A stretch of DNA of 64,000 bases, taken from positions 7,579,001 through 7,643,000 of the forward strand of contig NC_065573.1 of the NCBI RefSeq assembly GCF_937616625.2. The letters are read 5' to 3'. The notes under the pieces were generated by a model. It did not search any database. It was given only the letters and a program-made list of their open reading frames with translations, and was not told the DNA's origin. Positions within the stretch are counted from its first letter, which is position 1. Each line of letters begins with the position of its first letter. This document shows positions 13,780-24,780 of this stretch, piece by piece. Both the position numbers and the translations under genes were made by a program. The stretch is from Mercurialis annua (lineage: Eukaryota > Streptophyta > Magnoliopsida > Malpighiales > Euphorbiaceae).

Positions 13780-14005
13780 ATCACCCAAGGTGAAAATCAT
13801 ATAAGGAACAACATCCTACAAAGCATCACCCGAAGTAAACACCATATAAGGCACAACAGACAACCAAAACGTCACCCGAAGTAAACACCATATAAGGTGC
13901 AAAAGCCAACAAAATATCACCCAAAGTATATCTCATATATGGCACAACTGCCAACAAAAATCACTCAAAGTATATCTCATATATGGCACAACAGCCAACA
14001 AGTCA
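13780..14005 (-). repeat. About 45-bp tandem repeat in the leader of element 1
   Basis: Five imperfect units begin near 13780, 13824, 13871, 13915 and 13960 (spacing 44-47 bp). Each opens with (A/G)TCAC(C/T)C(G/A)AAGTA or a close variant and continues CATATAAGGCACAAC-like. They lie 250-470 bp downstream of the primer-binding site in minus-strand sense. Confidence 0.75.
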
Positions 14006-14237
14006 GCCAATGTATAAGCAGTAAACATTCCAAAGCAAAGCATCAGTAACAAATAAGACCGACACTTAACATCCCTAAATATGAAGGTAGAAAGTTTTGA
14101 AAACAAATGATGACATTTCAAAAGACAAGACTTGAATCGTAATTCCGCAGTAGATCCTATGACACAACAACAACTTAACATGCCTTAAAGCAATAAATAC
14201 ATAACATGCAAAAATTTGGCCTTAGTTCGAAACTAAA

Positions 14238-14249
14238 GATCTGATACGA
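14238..14249 (-). other. Primer-binding site of element 1 (mutated)
   Basis: On the minus strand this reads TCGTATCAGATC, four bases inside the 5' LTR end. The expected tRNA-iMet complement is TGGTATCAGAGC, which is intact in element 2 at the same four-base spacing. Comparison with that copy shows point changes here. Confidence 0.75.
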
Positions 14250-15580
14250 ACTTTGTCACTACCCAATTTCATGGATCGAGACCGGCGCTAGGGTATGGGT
14301 ATGGTTGTACCAAAACCCGAAGCAAGCCTCGCGGAAAGCCTTAAATTCAATATAAACCTGCAAGAAAACCAATGTGCGGGGGCAACCAAGACTTCAACCA
14401 AAATCTAACAACTTATATAGCAGTTCTAAAATAATAACTTAATAGTAATTCGAAACAATGAAACATGCCTCATATATAAATAATCCAATGTAACATACCA
14501 AAGTATAATAATATAAAAGTCGTACCACTACGACAAACCAAAGTACAATAATAGAGACAACTAGTTCTACTGCGGTCTAAGAGGTAAAACAGTTGACTAG
14601 TCTAATAACATAAAAAGACCTTCGAGGAATCAAAAGATCGGAGATGACCAACACTCTCAAAATCGTAAGCCTGGAAAATTTGGAAAACAACGGGGTTAGA
14701 TATACTGAGATGAGTTCATAATGCTATTTACATTTATTAAGTTTAATACCCTTAAAACAAATCCTTTTATACTAAGATATATATTTGATTATGGAAAACA
14801 GTATTGAAATGAAATCCCAAAGTATTTAACCCAAAGTAGATGGGAACAAATCCTCATCGATTCCTAAAGTAGACCAGACATTGGTCAGCCAATCCCAAAG
14901 TACTTACCGGTGCACACAGTCTCGATACAAGCCTATCGAGTAGCTCGTTTCAATCAAGATCCATAATCCTTAAAACAGTTCACAAACATTTGATATACTA
15001 AAATAATGTGCGGTACCTAATAAAGCGTTAGATAACACTACAAACTCACTGCTTGCTTATCCACGTGAATCTTGGCAAACAGCTAACCCTGAGTAGACTC
15101 TGAAGCACGAGCAGTCGACGGGTCTAAAATATTATACAAGTAAAAATCCGAACAACCCCTAACTCTAAGAATACTAGACTCCACATAGGACTAGCATTTC
15201 AAAACACAACCAAAGAATCAACCAAGATAACCAAAGTACAACTAAAGATATCCAAAGTATTTCATTCAAACAAAATAAAAAATTTAGACAAATTAAGCTT
15301 AGCTGAGTTCTTATCTTTGAAAACGAAACCAAAATCTTAAATACTTAAATAGTCTTTACAAAACAATTACAGTTCCCAAAGTAGTGTGTTAGCCTTACTG
15401 CAGAATAGCTCAACACAACATGTCGGGAGACCACGTCTAACCCGACCCATCCATAAACCAAAGTTAAAAACCAAAGTCTTAAATCAAACCTTAAATGAAA
15501 CCAAAGTTATTTTAAATAAGAACTCATACCTTAACTTAATAATGCCACGAAACAATATAGAAAAAAACAATTCAAATAAG

Positions 15581-15585
15581 CTTGC
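15581..15585 (+). repeat. Target-site duplication CTTGC, left
   Basis: CTTGC precedes the solo LTR and is repeated at 18064-18068. The uninterrupted sequence, AAGCTTGCCATCACTTG, is seen in the sister LTR near 8303. Confidence 0.9.
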
Positions 15586-16041
15586 TGTAATACCCCAAAA
15601 TATTTAATTATCTAATTGGACCACGTGTCCAGTTTAGATTCGCCGGAGTGGCGAAATCGGAAAGATTTTGATAAAAATTGAGATAAATAAATTTTAGTAG
15701 GTCGGTTTTAAGGAAAACAATTAAGCGGAAACTAAGGTTATACTTCAATTCTAAAATTAGAATTGGAATTAAAAGGAAAAATGTCAAGAAAAGTCCAAAA
15801 TAGGGCACAGGGACCAAAGTGGTAATTTAGCCACTTTGTGTCGAAAATAGAAATATTGGATTTTGACGGGAAAGTGTTAATATCGAGCTTTGTATTATTT
15901 ATAGGATATAAATAATACGTATAAGTCGTAATAAAAGAGTTTATCGATTTAGCTATGGAGTAAATCGTAGGAAAATAAAGTTTAAAGGATAAATGATAAA
16001 AAACAAAAAGAACAAGGATCAAAGTAAGCTTTTAACCAAAA

Positions 16042-16049
16042 TATATAAG
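16042..16049 (+). promoter_or_regulatory. TATA box in the solo LTR
   Basis: TATATAAG precedes a purine-rich leader (GAGAGAACGAGAGAG). A candidate splice donor, CCAAG-GTAAGAG, follows at 16219, about 177 bases downstream. Confidence 0.5.
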
Positions 16050-16415
16050 AAATGAGATATGAACAATGAAGAGGCAGAGAGTATTCCAGAGAGAACGAGA
16101 GAGTTATCGCCGATCGATCGTTTCGCCGCCGTTTCTTCGTTCGACGTCCGAATCGAGTGATTTTCGCGGCGATTTCTTCAGAATCGAATCCTCTATCGAT
16201 ATCAAGCTTTGTTCCAAGGTAAGAGTTCGAGAATTTTGGTTAAAAATTGATTATACGGGCTGTTTCGATAAATAGTTGGAAAATCGACGTGTTTGGCTCG
16301 GTTTGAGCGTTTTGGTGAAAGCTAGATAAGGGATTTGATGAGAAACGAGGTTTTTGATATGTGTAGTAGGTCGGGGTGCGGCGGAACGGCCCGGAAACGA
16401 CGTTTCCGGGGCCGG

Positions 16416-16510
16416 GCATAGCGGTAGCTATGCGCCCGCATAGCAGAAGCTATGCGCCCGCATAGCCACGGTATGCGCCCGCATAGCCAATCTATGCGCC
16501 CGCATAGCCC
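16416..16510 (+). repeat. GC-rich palindromic minisatellite, 21-22 bp units
   Basis: Four units carry GCTATGC-GCCC-GCATAGC or a slight variant, beginning (TATGCG) at 16429, 16451, 16472 and 16493. Each unit is a hairpin with 6-7 bp arms and a four-base loop. The tract stands out from the AT-rich surroundings. Confidence 0.85.
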
Positions 16511-16543
16511 AGGCGTGCACCGCTCGCACGACGGTTTTTTGAA

Positions 16544-16618
16544 GGGGCTAAAACGGACTTTTAGCCAAGGGGCTAAAACGGACTTTTAGCCAAGGGACCA
16601 AAATGGACTTTTAGCCAA
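16544..16618 (+). repeat. 25-bp tandem repeat, three copies
   Basis: The unit opens GGGGCTAAAACGG and continues ACTTTTAGCCAA. Copies start at 16544, 16569 and about 16594, the third changed to GGGACCAAAATGG. The unit has self-complementary ends (GGCTAAAA / TTTTAGCC). Confidence 0.85.
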
Positions 16619-18063
16619 AAAGAAACGAAATTTTGATATTTTGAATATTAAACCCTAATATTCAATTAAAGGTCCCGATAACTTAAAAAGTGAAATTTAG
16701 CTCGACGTTTTACGCGAGTTATGATTATGAAAAATGTTAAGGAAATTATATAATTCTCGAATACAAAGTATAGTATTCGATAAGGCGTGGATACGACTAA
16801 GAGTTTCTGAATACATAAATAATACTAAGAATAAAACCAATACTTAAATTATGAAAGTATTATACGTATAAACACATGATTTCCGTCTGACTGTTAAACG
16901 TTAATTAATATGTATCAGACGTACGACCAAGCAGTGAGGGCACTAGAGGTGTACTAGTACGAGCATATTACCACATCGATCTTGTTGTAGAGTAGATAGC
17001 GGTCACTGTGAGTTGCACTTTACTTTCACGTATTATATATTAAAGTTATTTTATATAGATATATATATATATATACTGTTTACACGCATCGCATTATATA
17101 TAATTGATTGAAATGTTATATGTTTTATTAGTTTCTATATACGAGAACTAGTATGCGATCCGAAGAAACTAGCTACCTATTGGGTGTCAATAGGCTGTGT
17201 GATCACCAGTACTGAGTTAGTCTAGTGTGTTTGCATTTGAGAAATGATTGGATACGTATGATATGATATGAATTTGATACGAGAGTGAACTCGGCTACGG
17301 TGTAGTCTGGAAGTCCCCGTATCTAGTGGGCTGGGCCCACCAGTGAGTTGGACTCACAGCTTGAGATTTACGATTGGGTTGAATGATATATGATTATTCG
17401 AGAAATGTGTCGCATGCTAGGATATTAGTTTCGTACGGATCAAATACATGTTTATATGTTTCATATTATTGTTTACTTGAGATGCGATGCTATGTTTCTA
17501 TATTAATACTGTTAGTAAATGTCAACTCACTCAGTATTTTCCCAAATACTGACCCCTCACCTTTGATGTCTTTCAGGTGCTTAGTTTCTGGACCTAGCTA
17601 GAGGCCAATTTTGAAGTCCAGAAGTCAAGCTGTATATGAATAGTTCTGACTTCTGTGAATGCTGCAGTAGTAGTCCTGTGTCGACAGAACAGTAGCCCAA
17701 ACAGCAGTTCATTTTGATTATATATATATTAACTGTTGTCATTGTTTTATATGCTTTTTATAGGCTACGTGTTATGTATATGATCCACGGCCCCAGATGC
17801 CGGTGAGATGTTTTGAGACACTAACTGATGTATAGAGTACCGCGAGGCCAGTTCGTACAAGGTACGGTAACTAGAGCCCGCGAGGTTAACAGACCAGTTA
17901 GTGTAAATGTTTATATATGTTATATATTTTCTTCTGTTGTGTTATGCTATTTGTTTATATTATTTGCGAAAAATTATTAGTGATTTAAGGCTTGCTACGG
18001 GTTCCAGAGCTACCACTCCCGTTCCCTAGCGCCGGTTGCGGCTCAATAATTTGGATCGTGACA

Positions 18064-18068
18064 CTTGC
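18064..18068 (+). repeat. Target-site duplication CTTGC, right
   Basis: This is the exact copy of 15581-15585, directly after the GTGACA end of the solo LTR. Confidence 0.9.
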
Positions 18069-18817
18069 CATCACTTGACAAGTAACACCCAATGTACACT
18101 TAACCTTCCATCCTAAATAGAATCAATAAGATTCGATATCTTTCAAGTATCAACTTGAAACTAAAATAGTTCCATCAACACGTAATAACCCATATAAACC
18201 TTTCATGCCTTATAACTCATTTAACCAATGTTAACCGCAACCTAGGATGAGACTAACATCCTTTAAATATGTTTGAACCATTTTATAAACAAAGTTTCCA
18301 GCCATTAACAATTTGATCAAAACCAAAATTAAGCCAAAGCACTCAAATAATCAAATATGAAAATTTGCCGAAAATTGCCTAAACTAGCCAAACGTTTCAA
18401 AACCAACAATCGATAAACCAAAGTATGTTACTACTGATTTAAAAACATCAAAAAATCACATAGAAAATACTAGATCAGTAGGTATAGAATTTGAAAACCA
18501 TTTTGCAATTGTAGCGTTTAACTTTCATAAAATTGGCAATTTCGCAAATGTTAGAGATTTTACACAACAATCTTAATTTCAATTCCCATATCCAAATCCA
18601 AACTCTTTAGATCAGTAGCTATAGATGAGATGCATAAAAATATCATGTCAATTCAGATTTAACATTATACACAAAACGTTAAGCGAATCCATAACGCAAA
18701 AAGCTAGAAAATGCATAATCATTGTTTAAATCACGTCAATCGTTTTGAGCCAAACGTTTACAAACGTTATGAAACAAAACCAAACATTTAACCTTTTAAG
18801 CGATTGAAGACAAAGAT

Positions 18818-18902
18818 TTTGTAACGTTTGTAAACGTTTGGCTTAAATCGCTAAAAAGGTGAAACGTTCGGTTTTATTTCGTAACGTTTGTAAACGCTTG
18901 GT
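18818..18902 (-). repeat. Inverted satellite segment
   Basis: About 85 bp of satellite lie in reverse orientation (TAACGTTTGTAAACGTTTGG, then AAATCGCTAAAAAGGTG), between plus-oriented monomers. This is a local inversion near the truncated end of element 1. Confidence 0.85.
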
Positions 18903-20970
18903 TTCACCTTTTAGCGATTCAAGACAGACGTTTACAAACGTTACGAAACAAATCCAAACGTTAAACCTTTATTAGCGATTTAAGGCTAACATTTACAAAC
19001 GATTCGAAACAAATCCAAACATTTCACTTTTTTAGCAATTTAAGCCAAACATTTACAAACGTTACGAAAACAAATCCAAACGTTTCACCTTTTTAGAAAT
19101 TTAAGGCAAACGTTTACAAACGCTACGAAACAAATCGAAATGTTTCACCTTTTTAGCGATTTAAGCCAAACGTTTACAAACTTATGAAACAAATCCAAAT
19201 GTTTCCCCATTTTCACGATTTAAGCAAAACGTTTGCAAATGTTATGAAATAAATCTGAACGTTTTACCTTTTTAGTTATTTAAGCCAAACGTTTACAAAC
19301 AATACAAAAAAAATCCAACCGTTTCACCTTTTTAGCTATTTAAGCTAAACGTTTAAAACGTTACGAAACCAATCCAAACGTGTAAAACATTACAGAACAA
19401 ATCCAAACGTTTCCACTTTTTAGCGATTTAAGCCAAAGTTTTACAAACATTACGAAACAAAACTAAATGTTTAAAACGTTACGGAACAATTCCAAATGTT
19501 TAACGTTTTTAGCGATTTATGCCAAAGGTTTACAAACGTTATGAAACAAATCAAAACGTTTTACCTTTTTAGCAATTTAAGCCAAACGCTTACAAATGTT
19601 ACGAAACAAATCAAAACGTTTCACCTTCTTAGCAATTTAAACCAAACGTTTACAAACGTTACAAAACAAATCCAAATGTTTTACCTTTTTAGCGATTTAA
19701 GTAAAACGTTTAAAACGTTGTGAAACCAATCCAAACGTTTAAAACGTTACGAAACAAATCAAAACATTTCATCTTTTTAGAGATTTAGGCCAAACGTTTA
19801 CAAACTTTACGAAACAAAACCAAACGTTTCACCTATGTAGCGATTTAAGACAAACATTTACAAGCGCTACGAAATAAATCCAAATATTTCACCTTTTTAG
19901 CGATTTAAGCCAAACGTTTACAAACGTTAGGAAACATATCCAAACGTTTCACCTTTTTAGCAATTTAAGCCAAATGTTTACAAACGTTACGAAAACAAAT
20001 CCAAACGTTTCACCTTTATAGTAATTTAAGCCAAACATTTACAAACGTTACAAAACAAATCAAAACGTTTCACCTTTTTAGCGATTTAGGATAAACGTTT
20101 ACAAACGTTACGAAACAAATCCTAACGTTTCCCCATTTTAGCTATTTCAGCCAAACGTTTACAAACGTTACAAAACAAATCCGAACATTTAAAACGTTAC
20201 GAAACAAATCCAAACGTTTCAATTTTTTAGCGATTTAAGTCAAACGTTTACAAACGTTATGAAACAAATCCAAACGTTTCACCTTTTAGCAATTTAAGCC
20301 AAACGTTTACAAACGTTACAAAACAAATCCAAACGTTTCCCCTTTTTAGCGATCTAAGCCTAATGTTTAAAACATTACGAAACCAATACAAACGTTAAAA
20401 ACGTTACGGAACAAATCCAAACGTTTCACCTTTTTAGCTATTTAAGCCAAACGTTAACAAACGTTATGAAACAAAACCAAACGTTTAAAACGTTACGAAA
20501 CAAATCCAAACGTTTCCCATTTCTAGCGAAATAAGCCAATGGTTTACAAACGTTACGAAACAAATCCAAACATTTCCCCTTTTTAGCAATTTAAGCCAAA
20601 CGTTTACAATGTTATGAAACAAATCCAAACGTTTCACCTTTTTAGCGATTTGAGCCAAACGTTTATAAACGTTATGAACAAAACAAAACGTTTCATCTTT
20701 TTAGCGATTTAAGCAAAACGTTTACAAACGTTACAAAACAAAGCCAAACGTTTACAAACATTATGTACGTATACCAACGTTTAAAATGTTTTGATTTGTT
20801 TAAAACGTTGCAAAACAAATCCAAACGTCTCACCTTTTTATCGATTTAAGCCAAACGTTTACAAACGTTACCAAACCAATCCAAACGTTTCTCCTTTTTA
20901 GAGATTTAAGCCAAACGTTTACAAACGTTGCGAAACAGACCCAAACGTTTTACCTTTTTAGCGATATAAG

Positions 20971-20979
20971 CCAAACGTT
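20971..20979 (+). repeat. 9-bp target-site duplication, left
   Basis: CCAAACGTT is repeated exactly at 29393-29401. Nine bases is the length made by Mutator-type transposases. The motif is common in the satellite, so its presence alone is weak; the register match to the empty site near 38517-38545 makes it convincing. Confidence 0.65.
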
Positions 20980-21136
20980 GGGTAAATAACAAAACTATTT
21001 AAAAAACGGAAGAAAATAACAAAAATGCTAACTTTGCTGAAATATTACATGAGCACCTCAAAAAGCTAAAACTTTACCTTTAATACCTACCAAATAAAAA
21101 TGCAACACATGGCACACACAAAATAAATAAAAAAAG

Positions 21137-21231
21137 GTCAAAACGCGTCAGAATAGGTCAAAAACGCGTCAGAAACGCGTCTGACATGCGTCTGACACGC
21201 GCGTCAGAATCGTGGGTCAGTCACGCGTCAG
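21137..21231 (+). repeat. ACGCGTCAG/CTGACGCG-like short repeats
   Basis: At least six copies of ACGCGTC(A/T) in both orientations lie within 95 bp, near the left end of the Mutator-like insertion. CpG-rich motifs beneath the terminal repeats are common in Mutator-like elements and may be transposase sites. This is inference. Confidence 0.6.
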
Positions 21232-21910
21232 TTTACCAAAACTATTCAAACATGTATCATTTATGTATCTGTTATGTATCAAATATGTATCAAGAATATA
21301 TCTGATTATTATTTTTTCTATTTCTAAAACAAAAATAAATAAATAAATAAATTATTAATATGTATTATTTATGTGTCTTTAAGGTGTATGTATAATATAT
21401 TTTAAATTAAAATATATATATATATATCACGTGCTTTAATTAAAATTCACGCATCAAATATTATTAATAACATTTTGATATGTTACTATTCACTATAAAT
21501 TGCAGCATGAAAATAATAAGTTATGATTTTTTTAACTCGACTTTTATTAATATAAACATTTTTATATACATGTGATATACAAAAAAAAAGAACTAATAAC
21601 AATATTTATCCCCTTCATCAAATTCATCGCCATTGATAAAAATACTATATATATTATTAATACGTATTATTTATGTGTCTCAAAATTATATTATTAATAT
21701 GCATTATTTATGTATCTCAAAAACTATTCAAACGGACACAATTTACTTCATGATCCTTTTCATTTGCCAACTCTAATACATTACAACCACTACTATCCAC
21801 AGTGTATCAGAGATCTATCGATAATTTATCAGAGATCTATCGATAATATTACATCTCAAAATGCACACATAATATATATATTAAAATAAAAAATATACGT
21901 TAAACATTTG

Positions 21911-22115
21911 GAATTGTGCGCCAGGGTGATGACATCTCTCATCCCCAAAGAGTTGCATCCAACCCTAATCATTACTATGCACGTGATGCATGTACTATTA
22001 TGCATGTGTCAATTATTGATTTATCTTTTATTTAGTGGACATATTCTGTGTTTAATGCAATCCTATTCGTGACATTTCAAATGCATGTTCATGATATGTC
22101 TGGGCACAATTACGT
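21911..22115 (-). other. Conserved island in LARD interior (copy 2)
   Basis: This is the counterpart of 11820-12030, sharing AGGGTGATGAC, AGAGTTGCATCCAA and GCACGTGATGCATGTAC. The element 2 fragment ends at the edge of this island. Confidence 0.5.
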
Positions 22116-24037
22116 TTTGAAAATTCAAATATTTTAACAAATCAACCTTTGAAATTCATTCCACAATAAAACATTTGCTAGACGTTACACTCTATGAGAT
22201 GTGCACTCGATAAACTTAACATATTACTCAAATTCCTTACTTGCAACCTAGCAACATTCGATGCTATAAAACAACTCAACCTAGTAATTCTGTTACAACT
22301 CTTACGCATAAATATTCAACTAACCTCAACTCTAATTGAAAATTATACCCAACGAACATATCATATATATTCCTATGAAATTTACCGCCAGCTTCCGCAT
22401 CGCATCATTATACTTGATGAGAACACCAGTGTATAAATACACCGGCATATCTTCTCGGTTCAAAATTTTCAATATTCTTTCAGGATAACAGAAACCATCA
22501 ACCATTCCAGAGGAATACTCCACTCTTCTTCCTTAACATCGAAACCCAAAGGTTTCAATCCACGAAACAAGAGCAAAACCGAACAAGGCGAACATGGTCT
22601 AAATGAAGGTCTTACTCAAAGGTCAAACCATACATCGAGGTAAGTCAACCACGACCACGTGGTTAAATCCTTTCACGTGCTATACCACACAAAGAGACAA
22701 AACAAAAACAATCAACTTAGTCTAACAGACAAGCAAGTTATACAACATAAATTATTTCTAAGGGATACCAATTTGTAAATTATAAGCCATGCAAGCATGC
22801 CATTTAGCAAAACAACTCAATCATTCTTAAAGACAATTATTAAAACATGAGACAACAAGCTTAAATCTTTGTACCGAAATCAACTTGCAATAATATCATC
22901 CTTTAAGAATATGCTACAAATTTTATTTTGAATTTTAAAAGTCAAATACAAAAACTTCCAAATTTTATTGAGCCCCACGGTTAAACAAAATCACTTTCTG
23001 TAAAAGTCTCTTCTTACTAATCAATTGCTTTAAAACGGATACCCAAGTATCTCAAACCATAAATTCATCGAGCTAGCCGAGTCATTACAACTACCAAGCC
23101 CAACTCCTAAATTTGGATGACCCAAGTCGAACCCAATACAACTAACTGTTTATAGAACATAATCAAAAACATTTGTAAATCAGAAAAAAAAATGTGAATA
23201 AAATTTCCATCCTTAAAAAAATTTAGAGCTCAACTTAACCCAACAGCTAAACGGCAATTTAAAAAATCAAGTGAGAAATCCTTTATCTCAAACAGCCATT
23301 TCCGTAACTCTAAAAAGTTAAAACACAAAAAAATTCTTTTTACAAGCAGCTTAACCAAAAATTAAACTTTTAAAGAATTAAACTTAAACTTCTCTTTTGA
23401 TTCTGTGTCAAAACACAAATTAAAACAAAACCACTGTTCTTAATGAAAACTCTTAATGCAACATGTGGTCAAACCATATATGACCACAAAATACGTTTTA
23501 AAGTTTAACCCAAAATCTCTTTAACAAAAAAAAAACAAGGCTAACGTCCAACATACAATCACATTTAAAATCAACAATCGAGGCCAAAGTCAAGATGTAC
23601 TTTATAAATAAGGCAAAAGCAATTCAACGCATCATGTAAAAATAGCTGTGACCATACCATATACTCAAAATTGTATTAGGCACAAAGGCCAAGGTCTGTC
23701 AAACAACATCATACCCAAGTATGAGTTTTTTACCAATCTAAGATTTCTCGAGAAATCGAAAGCAATTACAATCACATAAGTGAAGTAACCTCAACATGAT
23801 AAACACAGCAAGCAACATCAAAGTGAAATTAATTGTCAACCATAGCATCAACATCAAATAAAGACTGACAGACATCACCTATAGGATGTAGGCTGAAAGT
23901 TCGAAAACAAATGATGACGTTTTAAAAAGACAAGACACGAATCCTAATTCCGCAGTAGTTCCTAAGACACCACATCAACTTATCATGCCAAAAACACATA
24001 ACAAATAACATGCATAAGGCCTTGGTTTGAAATCAAA
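22116..24037 (-). mobile_element. Interior of element 2, no coding capacity seen
   Basis: AT-rich sequence related to the primer-site-proximal half of the element 1 interior. Shared stretches include GAGCCCCACGGTTAAA near 22971 and CAAATGATGACGTTTTAAA near 23908. The open frames at 22194-22436 (plus) and 22332-22523 (minus) overlap on opposite strands and show no domain. Confidence 0.6.
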
Positions 24038-24049
24038 GCTCTGATACCA
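24038..24049 (-). other. Primer-binding site, tRNA-iMet type
   Basis: On the minus strand this reads TGGTATCAGAGC, a perfect complement of the initiator-methionine tRNA 3' end, four bases inside the 5' LTR. It proves the element is read from right to left. Confidence 0.9.
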
Positions 24050-24649
24050 AGTTTGTCACGACCCATTTTCATGGATCGCGACCGGCGCTAGGGTATGGGT
24101 ATGGTTGTACCAAAACCCGTAGCTAGCCTTGCGGATAACCAACAAATACATGAACCTGCAAGAAAACCAATGCTCGGGGGCAACCGAGACTTCAGCCTAG
24201 TTCTAGCAGTTCATAATACACAACATCTATTAATAAGTGCTCAGCCAACTCTGAGTCTTAAACATGGCAAAAGTACATATTAACCCAAGTCAATTAAAGA
24301 ATGCCAATACAGCAATAATCCATTGTATAAGTTTATAACAAGTATTAGACATATAAGACTTCTAATCACTACTGCGGTCTAAGAATAAAATCAGTTTTAA
24401 TAACTTTATTAAATAAAGTAAAACCTCCGAGGAAATAAAGAATCGGAGAGCAGCTGACTCGCTCAAATCATAACCCTGGAAAAATTGGGAAAACAACGGG
24501 GTCAGATATACTGAGATGAGTTCATACCACTATTTACATTTATCAAGTGAAAAATCTTTAAAACCCTTTTAAAACATTTAATATAAACATTATGTATAAT
24601 AGTTGGAACCCTAATCCACAATACTACTATAACCGTAATCCGATAGGCC

Positions 24650-24780
24650 TGGTCCCGAGAGCTGAGCTAAACCGAGTTACCACCGACCATTCTTAATCCA
24701 TAACCAGAGTCCCGAGAGCTGAGCTACACCGAGTTACTATACTGGTCCCGAGAGCTATGCTCACACTGAGTTACCACCAC
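24650..24780 (-). repeat. CCCGAGAGCTGAGC repeat in the element 2 LTR
   Basis: Three copies of GGTCCCGAGAGCT(G/A) or AGTCCCGAGAGCT, followed by ACCGAGTTAC-like sequence, lie 40-70 bp apart. The same repeat, reversed, lies at 34560-34690 in the solo LTR of the same subfamily. Confidence 0.8.

Larger units (their letters stand above)
9745..14253 (-). mobile_element. Interior of LARD-like element 1, no coding capacity seen
   Basis: This is about 4.5 kb of AT-rich sequence with only short open frames on both strands (the largest is about 80 codons, for example 11822-12070 plus and 13933-14181 minus). None contains a protease, RT (YxDD), RNase H, integrase (HHCC/DDE) or zinc-knuckle motif I could find. 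From about 11820 to 14253 it is related to the interior of element 2 (21911-24053). That includes a well-conserved island near 11820-12030 and a shared GAGCCCCACGGTTAAA near 12906. The 9760-11810 part has no counterpart in the window and shows no other structure. Confidence 0.6.
15586..18063 (+). mobile_element. Solo LTR, Ty3/gypsy type, nested in element 1
   Basis: This 2478-bp sequence has TGTAATACCCC...GGATCGTGACA ends, flanked by a perfect CTTGC duplication. No interior, primer site or second LTR is present, so it is a solo LTR left by LTR-LTR recombination. It holds a TATA box at 16042, a leader-like segment ending in a GTAAG splice-donor-like site at 16219, two minisatellites (16416-16510 and 16544-16618) and a short (AT)n run near 17059-17076. 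The 69-codon frame at 16066-16275 lies in the leader and has no recognised domain. The ends resemble those of the other LTRs here (CTAGCGCCGG near 18027), so it is a diverged relative. Confidence 0.92.
6979..18730 (-). mobile_element. LARD-like Ty3/gypsy-type LTR element 1 (minus strand), 5' LTR broken
   Basis: On the minus strand the order is truncated 5' LTR (18730-14254, interrupted by a solo LTR), primer-binding site, non-coding interior (14253-9745), polypurine tract, 3' LTR (9744-6979). The two LTRs are clearly copies of one another. The termini are TGTAACACCCC...GGGTCGTGACA. The interior is about 4.5 kb and holds no recognisable gag, protease, RT, RNase H or integrase. Together with the long LTRs this fits a large retrotransposon derivative (LARD) that would need proteins from a relative. 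Its right end is cut off inside the LTR, so no target duplication can be checked. A very decayed autonomous gypsy element is the alternative. Confidence 0.7.
14254..18730 (-). mobile_element. 5' LTR of element 1, interrupted and truncated
   Basis: The first part, 14254-15585, matches the 3' LTR from 6979 on. After the nested solo LTR the match resumes at 18064 and continues to about 18730, corresponding to about 8970 in the 3' LTR. The last 770 or so bases, which hold the U3 promoter, are missing and satellite follows. Removing the insert and one CTTGC copy restores the LTR. Confidence 0.8.
18731..20979 (+). repeat. 60-bp satellite, block B
   Basis: This is the same 60-bp family as block A. 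It starts abruptly where the element 1 LTR is truncated, with a hybrid stretch ending TCGTTTTGAGCC near 18751. Near 18818-18902 about 1.4 monomers are inverted. From about 19000 the order of variant monomers parallels 35.7-38.5 kb. Examples are the AACGTTGTGAAACCAATCC monomer at about 19715 and 37245, and the CCCATTTCTAGCGAAATAAG monomer at about 20516 and 38021. It ends at the 9-bp target duplication of the Mutator-like insertion. Confidence 0.95.

Noticed and set aside
13933..14181. 82-codon minus-strand frame next to the primer site as a gag remnant
   Set aside because: Part of it is the 45-bp tandem repeat. No zinc knuckle or gag-like pattern is seen.
9745..14253. Cryptic gypsy polyprotein in the element 1 interior
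   Set aside because: I looked on the minus strand for protease, YxDD, RNase H, HHCC and DDE motifs and found none. A profile search could still find very decayed remnants.
16066..16275. 69-codon frame MKRQRVFQRERESYRR... as a basic small protein
   Set aside because: It spans the leader of the solo LTR and the presumed splice donor. Its arginine content comes from a GAGA-rich leader.
24038..24049. tRNA gene, because of the match to tRNA-iMet
   Set aside because: Only the 12-base primer-binding complement is present, at the correct spacing from an LTR end. There is no cloverleaf.
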